Positions 55,918-64,000 of a stretch of 64,000 nucleotides of DNA are shown here, in pieces. The stretch comes from an uncultured Alphaproteobacteria bacterium. Lineage in GTDB: Bacteria; Pseudomonadota; Alphaproteobacteria; Caulobacterales; Parvularculaceae. Location: contig CADEDN010000009.1 of assembly GCA_902826095.1 (NCBI GenBank), positions 1 to 64,000 on the forward strand. Direction: 5' to 3'. Position numbers and translations under genes: made by a program. Positions within the stretch are counted from its first letter, which is position 1; each line of letters begins with the position of its first letter. The notes below the pieces were generated by a model that was given only the letters and a program-made list of their open reading frames with translations, was not told the origin of the DNA and did no database searches.

Positions 55918-55920
55918 CGC

Positions 55921-57303
55921 TCAACCCTTTCGAAATATCCCGACAAGCTCAACGTGCGCGGCGTAAACGAACTGGTCAACCGGCGTCGCCTGCGACAGCG
56001 TGTAGCCGCCCGCTTTGAGGATCGCCGCGTCGCGAGCGAAACTCGACGGATTGCAGGAAACGCCGACGACCAGCGGGACGGCGCTGCGCGCGATTTCCGC
56101 CGCCTGCGCCTCGGCGCCGGCGCGCGGAGGATCGAACACGACCGCGTCGAACGCTTTCAACTCGCCGGCGGCGAGCGGTCGCTCGAAGAGATCGCGGGCC
56201 TCGGCGCGCACCGGGCTGATCTTCATCCCGGCGCGCTGCGCATCGGCCGCGGCGCCGGCAAGCGCTTCGATCGCGGCGCGGTCGCAATCATAGGCGCTGA
56301 CTGTCGCGCGCGTTGCAAGCGGCAAGGCGAAGGCGCCGCATCCGGAAAAAAGGTCGGCGACTTTTCTGGCTCCCGCCGCCGCCGTCTTCACGAGCGCGAT
56401 CAAGGCCGCCTCGCCTTCGCGGCTCGCCTGCAGGAAGCCGCCGGCGGGCGGCGTCACCGGAATCCCGTCGAAACTGACGATGGGCGGCGCGAATTGAACG
56501 AGCGTTTCATCATTGAGCGTCAGCCGAACGGCGCCGGCGGCGCGCGCCGCCTCAATCAGCACGGACAGGCCCGGTCCAGCAAGCGGGCGAATATTCCCCG
56601 AAGCGACAACATCAAGGCCGTTGTCGCAAAGGGTCGCCGAGAAATCGAAGGCGGATGCGTCGATCTTTCCGGCCAGAACGCGAAGCCCGGCAAGTCGCGC
56701 TTGCAAATCCGGATGCAGCACGAGGCATCGGTCGATGTCGACAATGTCGGAAGATCTGCGCCGGTTGAAACCGAAGAGCGTGCGCCCCTCTTGCCTTCCG
56801 ACCGCGAATGCCGCGCGCCGCCGGCTGGCGGCCGGCGTTTCAACGACTGGCCCCACGTCGACGCCGTCAAACCCTTCGCGCTTCAGGGCGTCGACTATTC
56901 GCGCGCGTTTCCAGTCGCGATAATAGTCCCTCGTCAGATGTTGCAGGGAGCACCCTCCGCACGCGCCGTAAAGGGGACAAGGCGGCGACGCGCGGCGTCC
57001 GCCTTCCTCGATCAGCGAAACGAGCGTTCCGCGATCGCCGCGCCGGTCGATCTCGGCGACATCGCCGGGCGCCGTCATCGGCACGAAGACGCGCGCGCCG
57101 TCAATGATGGCGACGCCGTCGCCGTCAGCGCCAATCGCGCTGATCGCCGCGACGACCCGTGTCGCCGGCGCCGCGGCTTTCTTCGGCCGATGACGACTTG
57201 ATCGCGCCAAATGAAATTTCCTTTTCGTCTTCGCCGCCTTACTCCGATTGACTAGGAAAGTCGCGAGCATCGCGAAGCGGCTAAAGGCGCGTTGCCGCGT
57301 CAT
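55921..57303 (-). CDS. 23S rRNA/tRNA uracil-5-methyltransferase (RlmD/TrmA family)
   Basis: 460 residues. A TRAM-like N-terminal region (ISAIGADGDGVAII, RVFVPMTAPGD) is followed by the iron-sulfur motif PPCPLYGACGGCSLQHL. The methyltransferase domain has VADLFSGCGAFALPLA and the FDPPRAGAEAQA loop. The catalytic nucleophile is in VVGVSCNPSSFARD. It methylates a uracil in RNA, probably 23S rRNA. The start is uncertain by up to 11 residues. Confidence 0.92.
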   Translation of the reverse strand: MTRQRAFSRFAMLATFLVNRSKAAKTKRKFHLARSSRHRPKKAAAPATRVVAAISAIGADGDGVAIIDGARVFVPMTAPGDVAEIDRRGDRGTLVSLIEEGGRRASPPCPLYGACGGCSLQHLTRDYYRDWKRARIVDALKREGFDGVDVGPVVETPAASRRRAAFAVGRQEGRTLFGFNRRRSSDIVDIDRCLVLHPDLQARLAGLRVLAGKIDASAFDFSATLCDNGLDVVASGNIRPLAGPGLSVLIEAARAAGAVRLTLNDETLVQFAPPIVSFDGIPVTPPAGGFLQASREGEAALIALVKTAAAGARKVADLFSGCGAFALPLATRATVSAYDCDRAAIEALAGAAADAQRAGMKISPVRAEARDLFERPLAAGELKAFDAVVFDPPRAGAEAQAAEIARSAVPLVVGVSCNPSSFARDAAILKAGGYTLSQATPVDQFVYAAHVELVGIFRKG

Positions 57304-57338
57304 AACGGCGGATGTCGGATTTCTGCTCGCGCCTTGCG

Positions 57339-58115
57339 CTAACGTCGCGCCTCGACCTGCCTATTTTCGAAGAACGCCGCCGTCGCCTCGTCGGCAGGGT
57401 ACATGAGTTCAATCCTGATTTCGCTCGCCGCGACCTCTTGAACCGTGCCGAATTGCGCGATCGTCGAAAACAGGGAGACGCGGCGGCCGTCAATTCTCAG
57501 CGTCGTCGGAATCACCGCCTGATTAAAGTCGATGCGGCCGATCTCGGCCGCTGCAAGTCGCGGGTGATCGCCAAGACGCGCTGCGAGCGCTTCCAGCTCT
57601 TCATCGCCGCCAAGATGCGCCAATTCGGCGCGAAGACGCGCAAGCGACAACAACGCCGTTTCCTCCCAGTTTTCGACGATGTCGAAGTGCGCGGCCGCAA
57701 TCAGCAGTTCGACCATGTTGGCGACCGGCCCGAACGGCGCGAACAAGGCGATCGCCGCTTCATTGGCGTCGATGACGTTCCAGCCGCGGTCGATCGCGAA
57801 GCCGGGGTAAGGATGGTGGCGTCTAAGCGTCATGGAGATCGCCCTGCGGACTGGCGCGAGGTCGGGCGCATCAGCGGCGAGCGCCGGAAACGCCGCCGCG
57901 AATCCCGCCGCCGCAAGCGCGTCGTTTGCCGCCGCTTTGGGAATTTCAAGCGCGCCGGCGAGCCGCAGGACCATATTGCGGCTCGGCGACGCGCGGCCTG
58001 ATTCAAGGAAGCTCAAATGGCGCGAAGAAACGCCGACGTCGACCGAGAGGTCAAGCTGGCTCAGTCGGCGCAATTGACGCCAATCGCGCAGGATGGAGCC
58101 GAAGTCCCGCTTCAT
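57339..58115 (-). CDS. XRE-family regulator with MmyB-like ligand domain
   Basis: 258 residues. The N-terminal HTH is SILRDWRQLRRLSQLDLSVD with VSSRHLSFLESGRASPSRNM. The second part has a PAS-like MmyB pocket (YPGFAIDRGWNVIDANEAAI, LFAPFG, FDIVENWEETA). Such proteins sense small acyl or antibiotic-like ligands. It is divergent from the small membrane protein at 58244, its probable target. Confidence 0.9.
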   Translation of the reverse strand: MKRDFGSILRDWRQLRRLSQLDLSVDVGVSSRHLSFLESGRASPSRNMVLRLAGALEIPKAAANDALAAAGFAAAFPALAADAPDLAPVRRAISMTLRRHHPYPGFAIDRGWNVIDANEAAIALFAPFGPVANMVELLIAAAHFDIVENWEETALLSLARLRAELAHLGGDEELEALAARLGDHPRLAAAEIGRIDFNQAVIPTTLRIDGRRVSLFSTIAQFGTVQEVAASEIRIELMYPADEATAAFFENRQVEARR

Positions 58116-58243
58116 CAGTCACGCCCTCCCAATGCGGCGGGACCGATCGTAATCGCCCGCGACGGCGGCGCCATTACCTCCAAGGTAATTGTTCATTCGC
58201 CGTAAGCACGCCAATTCCTCCTTCACATCAAGAGGAGACCGTC

Positions 58244-58666
58244 ATGCCCCCGAAAACCGTCGCGCTGATATTCCGCGCCAACATCGCCTTCAGTTTCATC
58301 GCGGGTGGCCTATTATGGGCGAGCGGCGCTGCGCCGGGATTTGACGCCCCGACGCAATGGGCTTTCGATTTCCTCGACTGGCCGATCGACGGGCGTCCGG
58401 GAGCGCCGACGCCCCTGTCGAAATTGATGTCCGCGATCGGCGGCGGCGTGCTTGTCGCGCTTGGCGTCATCAACTGGCTGCTGGTCGCGCCGGCGGTCGA
58501 GACCGGCGATCGACGGATTTTGAACGCGGCGCTTGCGTCGATGCTCACCTGGTTCGCGATCGACAGCGCGGGATCAGTCCTGTCCGGCGCTGCGCCAAAC
58601 GTCGTTTTCAATCTGATCATCCTCGCGCTCTACGTCATCCCGATAATTGCGGCGCGCCGAGCCTGA
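58244..58666 (+). CDS. small membrane protein, four segments
   Basis: 140 residues from ATG 58244 after AGAGGAGACC. The membrane segments are VALIFRANIAFSFIAGGLLWAS, LMSAIGGGVLVALGVINWLL, ILNAALASMLTWFAIDSAGSV and FNLIILALYVIPIIAARR. No functional motif. Its position opposite the MmyB-like regulator suggests it is regulated by it. Confidence 0.75.
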   Translation: MPPKTVALIFRANIAFSFIAGGLLWASGAAPGFDAPTQWAFDFLDWPIDGRPGAPTPLSKLMSAIGGGVLVALGVINWLLVAPAVETGDRRILNAALASMLTWFAIDSAGSVLSGAAPNVVFNLIILALYVIPIIAARRA

Positions 58667-58697
58667 CAGGCGCGTTCCGCCGCGCTAGAAGGACGCC

Positions 58698-60026
58698 ATG
58701 CCAAAGACCTTTGATCTCGTCCTGAAGAACGGAACCGTCGTCAATCATGACGGCGAGGGGAAACGCGACGTCGGCGTGATCGCCGGCCGCATCGCGGAAA
58801 TCGGCGATCTCGCGCGCGCCTCGGCGGGCGAAACGATCGATTGCTCGGGACTACATGTCCTCCCGGGCGTCATCGATACGCAGGTGCATTTCCGCGAGCC
58901 GGGGCCGACGCACAAAGAAGACCTTGAATCCGGCAGCCGCGCCGCCGTCCTTGGCGGCGTCACCGCCGTTTTTGAGATGCCGAACACCAGCCCGCTGACG
59001 ACGACCGCGGAGACGATCGACGACAAACTCGCCCGCGCGCGCCACCGCATGTTCTGCGATCACGCGTTCTATGTCGGCGCGACGCACCAGAATCCGAAAG
59101 ACCTTCCTCACCTTGAACGGATGCAGGGCGTCTGCGGCGTCAAGATTTTCATGGGCGCGTCGACTGGCGATCTCCTCGTTGAGGACGACGCCGGCGTGCT
59201 TGAGGTTCTGCGTCACGGATCGCGGCGCGTCGCCGTGCATTCGGAGGACGAATTCATGCTGCGCGACAACAGGAAATTCGCGCGCGACGGCGACTGGACG
59301 TCGCATACCGACGTTCGCACCGCGGCGGCGGCGATTTCCTCAACGATCCGCCTTCTGCGCCTCGCGCGGGAGGCGCGCCGGCGCATTCACGTGCTGCATG
59401 TTTCGACGGCGGAGGAAGTGCTCCTTCTCGCCGCCGCGAAAGACATCGCCACGGCGGAAGTGACGCCGCAACATCTGACGCTCGCGGCGCCCGACTGCTA
59501 CCAAACGCTGAAAGGGCTCGCCCAGATGAACCCGCCGGTGCGCGACGAGCGACACCGCGACGGACTTTGGGTCGGCGTCAATCAAGGCGTGTTCGACGTC
59601 ATCGGCTCCGACCATGCGCCGCATACGCGCGAAGAAAAAGAGAGGCCCTATCCCGCCTCGCCCTCCGGCATGCCGGGCGTGCAGACGCTTGTTCCCATCA
59701 TGCTCGATCATGTGGCGCGAGGACGCCTCAGCCTCGCGCGTTTTGTCGACCTTGTCTGTCACGGACCAAACCGCATCTTCGCGATCGCCGGCAAGGGCCG
59801 GCTCGCCGCCGGCTTTGACGCTGATTTCACGATTGTCGACCTGAAGCGCCGCGAGACCATCACGCATCAGTGGTCGGCGTCGCGCGTCGGCTGGACGCCC
59901 TTCGACGGCATGCAGGTCGCCGGCTGGCCGATCATGACAATCGTCCGTGGACGAATGGTCATGCGCGAAAATGAAATCCTCGGTCCCGCCGCCGGCGAGC
60001 CCTTGCGGTTTCAAGAGACGCTGTAG
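58698..60026 (+). CDS. pyrC: dihydroorotase (class I)
   Basis: 442 residues of the amidohydrolase fold. The metal motif is VIDTQVHFREPGPTHKED. Others are GVTAVFEMPNTSP, GVKIFMGASTG (carboxylated or equivalent Lys), the histidines in RIHVLHVSTAEE, and the final metal Asp in VIGSDHAPHTREEK. It cyclises carbamoyl-aspartate in pyrimidine synthesis. It may be an allantoinase-like relative, but the sequence pattern fits the class I dihydroorotases better. Confidence 0.9.
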   Translation: MPKTFDLVLKNGTVVNHDGEGKRDVGVIAGRIAEIGDLARASAGETIDCSGLHVLPGVIDTQVHFREPGPTHKEDLESGSRAAVLGGVTAVFEMPNTSPLTTTAETIDDKLARARHRMFCDHAFYVGATHQNPKDLPHLERMQGVCGVKIFMGASTGDLLVEDDAGVLEVLRHGSRRVAVHSEDEFMLRDNRKFARDGDWTSHTDVRTAAAAISSTIRLLRLAREARRRIHVLHVSTAEEVLLLAAAKDIATAEVTPQHLTLAAPDCYQTLKGLAQMNPPVRDERHRDGLWVGVNQGVFDVIGSDHAPHTREEKERPYPASPSGMPGVQTLVPIMLDHVARGRLSLARFVDLVCHGPNRIFAIAGKGRLAAGFDADFTIVDLKRRETITHQWSASRVGWTPFDGMQVAGWPIMTIVRGRMVMRENEILGPAAGEPLRFQETL

Positions 60027-60089
60027 ATCTCTTTGGGGGGCGAGTTGCGACGCAAAACCGGGATCCGCTTTCGCTGCAACCCGCTCTAA

Positions 60090-61715
60090 TTAGGCCGGCA
60101 TGACAAAAGTCGCTGGAAGCACGACGCCGCGGCGCACCCAGACATCCCACAGGGTTGTGCGCTCGACCATCTTGAACTCCGTATAGAGGAGCGCTTCGGA
60201 CCGGCCTTTGATCGCCGCGGTCGCGGCGTCGAAGTCGAGGCGAGGGACGAACACGACCTTGGCGTTTTTCGCCGCAGCAAGGCCGTCGCCGCTGCAGCGG
60301 CGCTCGCCGGCGATGACGCAGGCGGTGTCGGCGCCGGTCAGGAACGCGACATTGATCCCTTCGCGGGTCAATGTCCGCGCCCGATCGGCCGCATCAAGCA
60401 GGATCGCCGACTGATCAACCGGCGCCAGCGCGAAATACTCGCGCGCTTCCGGTGTCGAAAATCGCCCCTCCTCGATCCAGCGCGCGATCGACGGGCCGCC
60501 CGGCTGGACAAGGCCGAACGCCGCCCGGACATTCGCCTGCGCGGTCGACGCGGTTTTGTATTGCAGCGCGAACTGGCCGGCCGACTGCACCAGGATCGCC
60601 GCCGTCCAGAACATGGTCAGCGCCGCCACCGACGCCGCGACCGCAATGGAAGCGCGATCATGCTGGCGGAAGACGCCGTCATAAAAGGGCGACGCCACTG
60701 AAAAGGCGGCGATACACGCGGCAAGCGCGAACAGCGGCGTCGTCTGTGCGCCGGCGATCCGCGCCGCGACGATCGAAAGCGCGAGAAACGCCAGCGCCGT
60801 CACCCACCCTCTTGCGTGATCGCGGCCGCCGAAAACAGCGGTCGCAAAGAGCACGATGGCGGTCGAAACCGCTACGCCCGCAAGCCCCCATACGCCGACA
60901 GCGCCGCCGACGGCGACGGCGCTGAGCGCGCCTGACGCCGCGCCGGCGCGGGCCAATGTCATCCCCGGGGAAAAGAATTCGGCGCCGGCCGCAAGAAGCA
61001 GCGCGCCGACAAGCGCGACGACATAGCGTTCCAGTCTCTTGCGGCCCGTCATGAACGGACAGGCGGAAAGCGCCAGAAATCCAAGCAGCGCGAAGATCGG
61101 ATTGGAGATCCAGAGCGCGAATAGAAGCGCGCCGGCAAGCGCGCCTTCAACGCGCGCGCGCCCCGACCCTTCATCGGCAGGGGCGGTGATCAGCGCAACC
61201 GCGAGCGTCATGAAGACGGCAAGCCCGATCTCAAGCGCGCCCGAGAACGGCGCTGCGACGAAGGCCGCCATGGCGGACGTCAGCAAGACGGATTGCGCCG
61301 CGGGAAAGCGGGCCGCCGCGAAATAGGCGAGCGGCGAGGCGACGAGGATCGCCGCAAACGCTTTTGCGGCGAGGTGAATGCGTCCCGGCGTGTCGAAAAA
61401 CAGATCCGCCGCCATCAAAAGCGCAAGATGCAGGGGCGAAGCGGCGTCCCTGAGAGCGGCGGCCCCGGACATCACCGCGCGCGCATCCGCGATCGGCGCG
61501 ATCACGGTCATCGTCGGCGCCAGGCTGAGCAGGGCGGGCGATAAAAGCGCGGCGAGGACAAAAGGCGCCGCCGCCAGCATCGCCAGAGAGAAGACGAGAC
61601 CTGGTTCCTGCCAGGAATAGAGCGCCATCGTCGCGGCGCGGGCGCGCGGCGCGGGCCTGCGCCAGGCCGGGTGGTCAAACCGGTAATCCTGTTCAAAATT
61701 ATCGGCCGCCATCAT
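60090..61715 (-). CDS. large multi-pass membrane protein, unknown
   Basis: 541 residues with about 12 hydrophobic segments through residue 375, for example GLVFSLAMLAAAPFVLAALL and LAGVAVSTAIVLFATAVFGG. A C-terminal soluble region of about 150 residues follows, with AREYFALAPVDQSAILLDAA and a Cys pair ADTACVIAGERRCSGDG. The layout resembles GT-C-like or polysaccharide-polymerase membrane proteins, but no catalytic motif is clear. Confidence 0.72.
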   Translation of the reverse strand: MMAADNFEQDYRFDHPAWRRPAPRARAATMALYSWQEPGLVFSLAMLAAAPFVLAALLSPALLSLAPTMTVIAPIADARAVMSGAAALRDAASPLHLALLMAADLFFDTPGRIHLAAKAFAAILVASPLAYFAAARFPAAQSVLLTSAMAAFVAAPFSGALEIGLAVFMTLAVALITAPADEGSGRARVEGALAGALLFALWISNPIFALLGFLALSACPFMTGRKRLERYVVALVGALLLAAGAEFFSPGMTLARAGAASGALSAVAVGGAVGVWGLAGVAVSTAIVLFATAVFGGRDHARGWVTALAFLALSIVAARIAGAQTTPLFALAACIAAFSVASPFYDGVFRQHDRASIAVAASVAALTMFWTAAILVQSAGQFALQYKTASTAQANVRAAFGLVQPGGPSIARWIEEGRFSTPEAREYFALAPVDQSAILLDAADRARTLTREGINVAFLTGADTACVIAGERRCSGDGLAAAKNAKVVFVPRLDFDAATAAIKGRSEALLYTEFKMVERTTLWDVWVRRGVVLPATFVMPA

Positions 61716-61867
61716 CGCCGCCCTTCGATTGCGTCAGATCGGGACAAAAGACGCCGCCCCGAACAACTTTCAGGCGTAATCTCGCAAGGGGCTTGCCGGC
61801 ATTAGGGGCGATTGCGAGCGCAAATGGCGCGCGTTAATATTGTTCCGAACAATGCTTGGGGGATCAG

Positions 61868-62974
61868 TTGAAGAAATCAGCGGTTCTGGCGGCGGCCCTC
61901 GCCTTTCTTTGCGCGAGCCCGGCGGTCGCGGATTACAAAGCGGAGTACAAGGCCTATAAGACGGCGTTAGAGTCGGGCGACTACGGCGCCGCCCTGAAGC
62001 ACGGGGAAGAAGCGTGGCGGCAGGCGGAAGCTGAACTCGGCGACCATGAGAAGACCGCGATCCTCGCCTACAATTTCGCCGTTCTCGCTTATGATTTTGA
62101 TCGCGCTAAAGCGCTGGCGGCATTTCGGCGCTCGCTCGCTCTCACTGAAAGAAGTTTTGGAGCCCTGCCGGCTGCGGACATCCGACTCGGGATCGCTAAT
62201 TGCGACCTCGCGCTCGACGTGCCGAACAAGGAAAAAGCTGCGGCGTTGAGGTCGCTGCTTGAAGCGCAAGTTGACACGACGCCGGTGACTTTCAACGCCG
62301 CCGAGGGGTGGCGTCTCGCCGGTCTGCACGAACTGAACGCGAAGAAATTCAACGCCGCTAAAAAATCGTCGGACAAAGCGCGCGCAATCGCCGAAAAACT
62401 TTCGCCGCAGCCCAAACGTCTTATCGCCGAATCGCTCGCGATCGGCGGCATCTCGCGTGTCATTGGAAACAACAGCCGCACCAATTCGACGATCGTTGAA
62501 GCGGTGGAGCTTCTTGACCGCGCTATCGTCATGTTTCCACCGCAGAAGTCGATCGATTCCTTCGATCCGCTGTTTTCGGAGGCGATGTTGTGGCGTTTCG
62601 CCATCGATGCGATGGCGGAATCGGAAGATCGCGAGCAAGCGTTGAAGCGAATCGACAAGGAGCTCGACGCGGACGCCATGTGCCGTTGGGAGCAATCCCG
62701 GCCCGCTGATTGTGAAATTGTCTGGGAAGCCAGAACGCCGCCCCGATATTCGGCAGAAGCGATAAAAAAGAGTCTTATCGGGTCGGTTCTTGTGGGATAT
62801 GACCTTAACGAAACGGGCGTCGAAAGATCAGTTCTGATCGGCGCATTGAACGGCGATGCGCTCAGCAAAGCGGCGATCAAATCTATGGCGACATGGAAGC
62901 TGAAGCAGCCGGTCCCGGAAGCCTGCCGCAAGAATCATGTGACCGTGTTCAAATTCGTCATCAAATACCGTTAA
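61868..62974 (+). CDS. secreted protein with TPR-like helices and a TonB C-terminal-like domain
   Basis: 368 residues. TTG 61868 is taken as start because GGGGGA lies just before it and it yields a signal peptide KKSAVLAAALAFLCASPAVA. A further TTG at 61856 is less good. Helical repeats (KAEYKAYKTALESGDYGAALKHGEE, ILAYNFAVLAYDFDRAKALAAF) fill the middle. The last about 80 residues are TonB-like (PRYSAEAIKKSLIGSVLVGYD, LIGALNGDALSKAAIKSMAT). It has no N-terminal TonB membrane anchor, so it is not a normal energy transducer. Confidence 0.75.
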   Translation: MKKSAVLAAALAFLCASPAVADYKAEYKAYKTALESGDYGAALKHGEEAWRQAEAELGDHEKTAILAYNFAVLAYDFDRAKALAAFRRSLALTERSFGALPAADIRLGIANCDLALDVPNKEKAAALRSLLEAQVDTTPVTFNAAEGWRLAGLHELNAKKFNAAKKSSDKARAIAEKLSPQPKRLIAESLAIGGISRVIGNNSRTNSTIVEAVELLDRAIVMFPPQKSIDSFDPLFSEAMLWRFAIDAMAESEDREQALKRIDKELDADAMCRWEQSRPADCEIVWEARTPPRYSAEAIKKSLIGSVLVGYDLNETGVERSVLIGALNGDALSKAAIKSMATWKLKQPVPEACRKNHVTVFKFVIKYR

Positions 62975-63016
62975 GGCTGCTTAACCTTGGCGCGATGGCT
63001 GCTATGGTCCCTCGCC

Positions 63017-63691
63017 ATGCGTTCGCTGCTCCACCAGTCTTTTGATCCGGCCAGCCGGTTCGCGCGCCTGATGCTCGCGGAGAAGGGGCTCGCCGCGCGG
63101 CTGGTCGAGACGGGCGTCGGCAACGAAGCGCTCGCCCGGCATAATCCCGCGTTGACGATTCCGGTGCTGATCGACGAGCCGCCGACCGGCGGCGAGATTT
63201 CTGTCGCGCCGGTCGCGGCGATCGCCGAATATCTCGAAGAGGTCTACCGCGACCCGCCGCTGCTGCCGTCGACATCGGCGGGCCGCGCCGAAGCGCGACG
63301 GCTGCTCCACTGGTTCGACGTCAAATTCGAAACGGAAGTCAACGCCCTCATCATCCGGCGCCGTCTCGACGCCAAGACGCAAGGGCGCCGCTGGGGCGAG
63401 CCCGAACCGATCCGGCAGGCGGCGGAAGCCTTCGCCTGGCACTTCGATTATCTCAATTACCTGCTTGAACGCCGCGCCTTTCTCGCCGCCGACCGGTTGA
63501 CCATCGCCGATCTCGTCGCGGCCGCGCATATTTCCGTCAGCGACTATTTCGGCCTTGTTCCGTGGTCTGACTTTCCCGATGTCCGGCAATGGTACGCCCG
63601 CGTCAAATCGAGACCTTCGATGCGGCCGCTTCTGGCCGACCGGCTTGAGGGCGCGGCGCCGGCCCAATGCTACGCCGATCTGGATTTCTGA
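63017..63691 (+). CDS. glutathione S-transferase family protein
   Basis: 224 residues from ATG 63017. The GST-N domain has LLHQSFDPASRFARLMLAEKG, NPALTIPVLID and SVAPVAAIAEYLEEVY. The all-helical GST-C domain has FLAADRLTIADLVAAAHISV and DFPDVRQWYARVKSRP. A catalytic Ser may take the usual place in the first loop. The specific substrate is unknown. Only 4 bases separate it from queG, so both are probably cotranscribed. Confidence 0.88.
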   Translation: MRSLLHQSFDPASRFARLMLAEKGLAARLVETGVGNEALARHNPALTIPVLIDEPPTGGEISVAPVAAIAEYLEEVYRDPPLLPSTSAGRAEARRLLHWFDVKFETEVNALIIRRRLDAKTQGRRWGEPEPIRQAAEAFAWHFDYLNYLLERRAFLAADRLTIADLVAAAHISVSDYFGLVPWSDFPDVRQWYARVKSRPSMRPLLADRLEGAAPAQCYADLDF

Positions 63692-63695
63692 CCGG

Positions 63696-64000
63696 ATGGA
63701 CCGCGCTGCGGCCATCGCCGACGCCATTAGGTCGAAGGCGCTTGAACTCGGCTTTGACGCCGTCGGGCTGACGCGCGCGGACAAGATCCCGGACGCGCCC
63801 GCGCGCCTGAAAGACTTCCTTGACCAAGATCGCCACGGCGACATGGCGTGGATGGCGGCGCGCGCCGATGAACGCGCCGCGCCGACCGCGCTCTGGCCGG
63901 AGGCCCGTTCGATCATCATGCTCGGCCTCAATTATGGACCTGCGGAAGACCCAATGGCGCTTCTTCAGCGCCGTGATCGCGGATCGATCTCGGTCTACGC
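63696..64000 (+). CDS. queG: epoxyqueuosine reductase, N-terminal part (runs off the window)
   Basis: The first 101 residues of a gene that continues past 64000. ALELGFDAVGLTRADKIPDA, LKDFLDQDRHGDMAWMA and LWPEARSIIMLGLNYGP match the start of QueG. QueG is the cobalamin and iron-sulfur enzyme that makes queuosine in tRNA. The cofactor motifs lie beyond the window. Confidence 0.88.
   Translation, partial: MDRAAAIADAIRSKALELGFDAVGLTRADKIPDAPARLKDFLDQDRHGDMAWMAARADERAAPTALWPEARSIIMLGLNYGPAEDPMALLQRRDRGSISVY

Overview
This is a 64 kb window of GC-rich chromosome from an alphaproteobacterium. The evidence is the aroA/cmk/rpsA neighbourhood with a TIGR02300-type protein next to it, the alphaproteobacterial dispersed palindromes (CCTCTCCCGC-N2-GCGGGAGAGG and the CCTCATCCTGAGG...CGTCTCGAAGGA family), a TonB-dependent receptor, sulfolipid synthesis (SqdB) and a leucine/isovalerate carboxylase locus. 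Genus cannot be fixed from the sequence alone. No rRNA, CRISPR array, insertion sequence or integrase was seen. There is one tRNA (Ala, anticodon GGC).

Layout. 0.4-8.4 kb: thiC under a TPP riboswitch, a YghU-type GST, a phosphodiester glycosidase-like protein, an L,D-transpeptidase, a second TPP riboswitch with no gene behind it, a thioredoxin-like protein and prfC. 8.4-18.3 kb: a catabolic locus with two MetE-like zinc methyltransferases, an alpha/beta hydrolase, a VOC dioxygenase-like protein, WrbA, a TonB receptor, an IclR regulator, a CoA-transferase and a citryl-CoA lyase-like protein. Three copies of a two-dyad site (TTCG-N5-CGAA twice, 19 bp apart) lie before its transcription units and suggest one IclR-controlled regulon. 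18.5-26.5 kb: a TauD-type dioxygenase, a secreted protein, then GntR-ivd diverging from the two methylcrotonyl-CoA carboxylase subunits, with an ATTGTCGGACAAT palindrome between them. 26.5-32.5 kb: mostly uncharacterised small or secreted proteins, a crotonase, and a chimeric relic made of pieces of two genes that are intact elsewhere in the window.

32.5-37.4 kb: parE, directly followed (1-bp overlap) by a compositionally foreign SIR2-like gene, a repeat-rich spacer with a 14-G tract, a secreted beta-helix protein, a small basic protein and cspA. 37.8-43.3 kb: rpsA, cmk and aroA on the minus strand, with a TerC-type gene placed on the opposite strand inside the series, then the TIGR02300 protein and tRNA-Ala. 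43.4-47.7 kb: rmlD, rmlA, a TPR/Asp-hydroxylase protein and sqdB, a surface carbohydrate/sulfolipid block. 47.7-64 kb: two alanine-rich lipoproteins, a beta-lactamase-fold/thioredoxin fusion, an aminotransferase, further envelope proteins, a SAM methyltransferase with an RNA uracil methyltransferase, an XRE regulator, dihydroorotase, a large membrane protein, a TonB-C-terminal-like protein, a GST and the start of queG.

Most interesting: the operator-linked catabolic regulon (8.4-18.3 kb); the dispersed palindrome inserted in frame in thiC; the orphan TPP riboswitch; the SIR2-like gene coupled to parE; and the chimeric gene relic at 29.2-29.4 kb.
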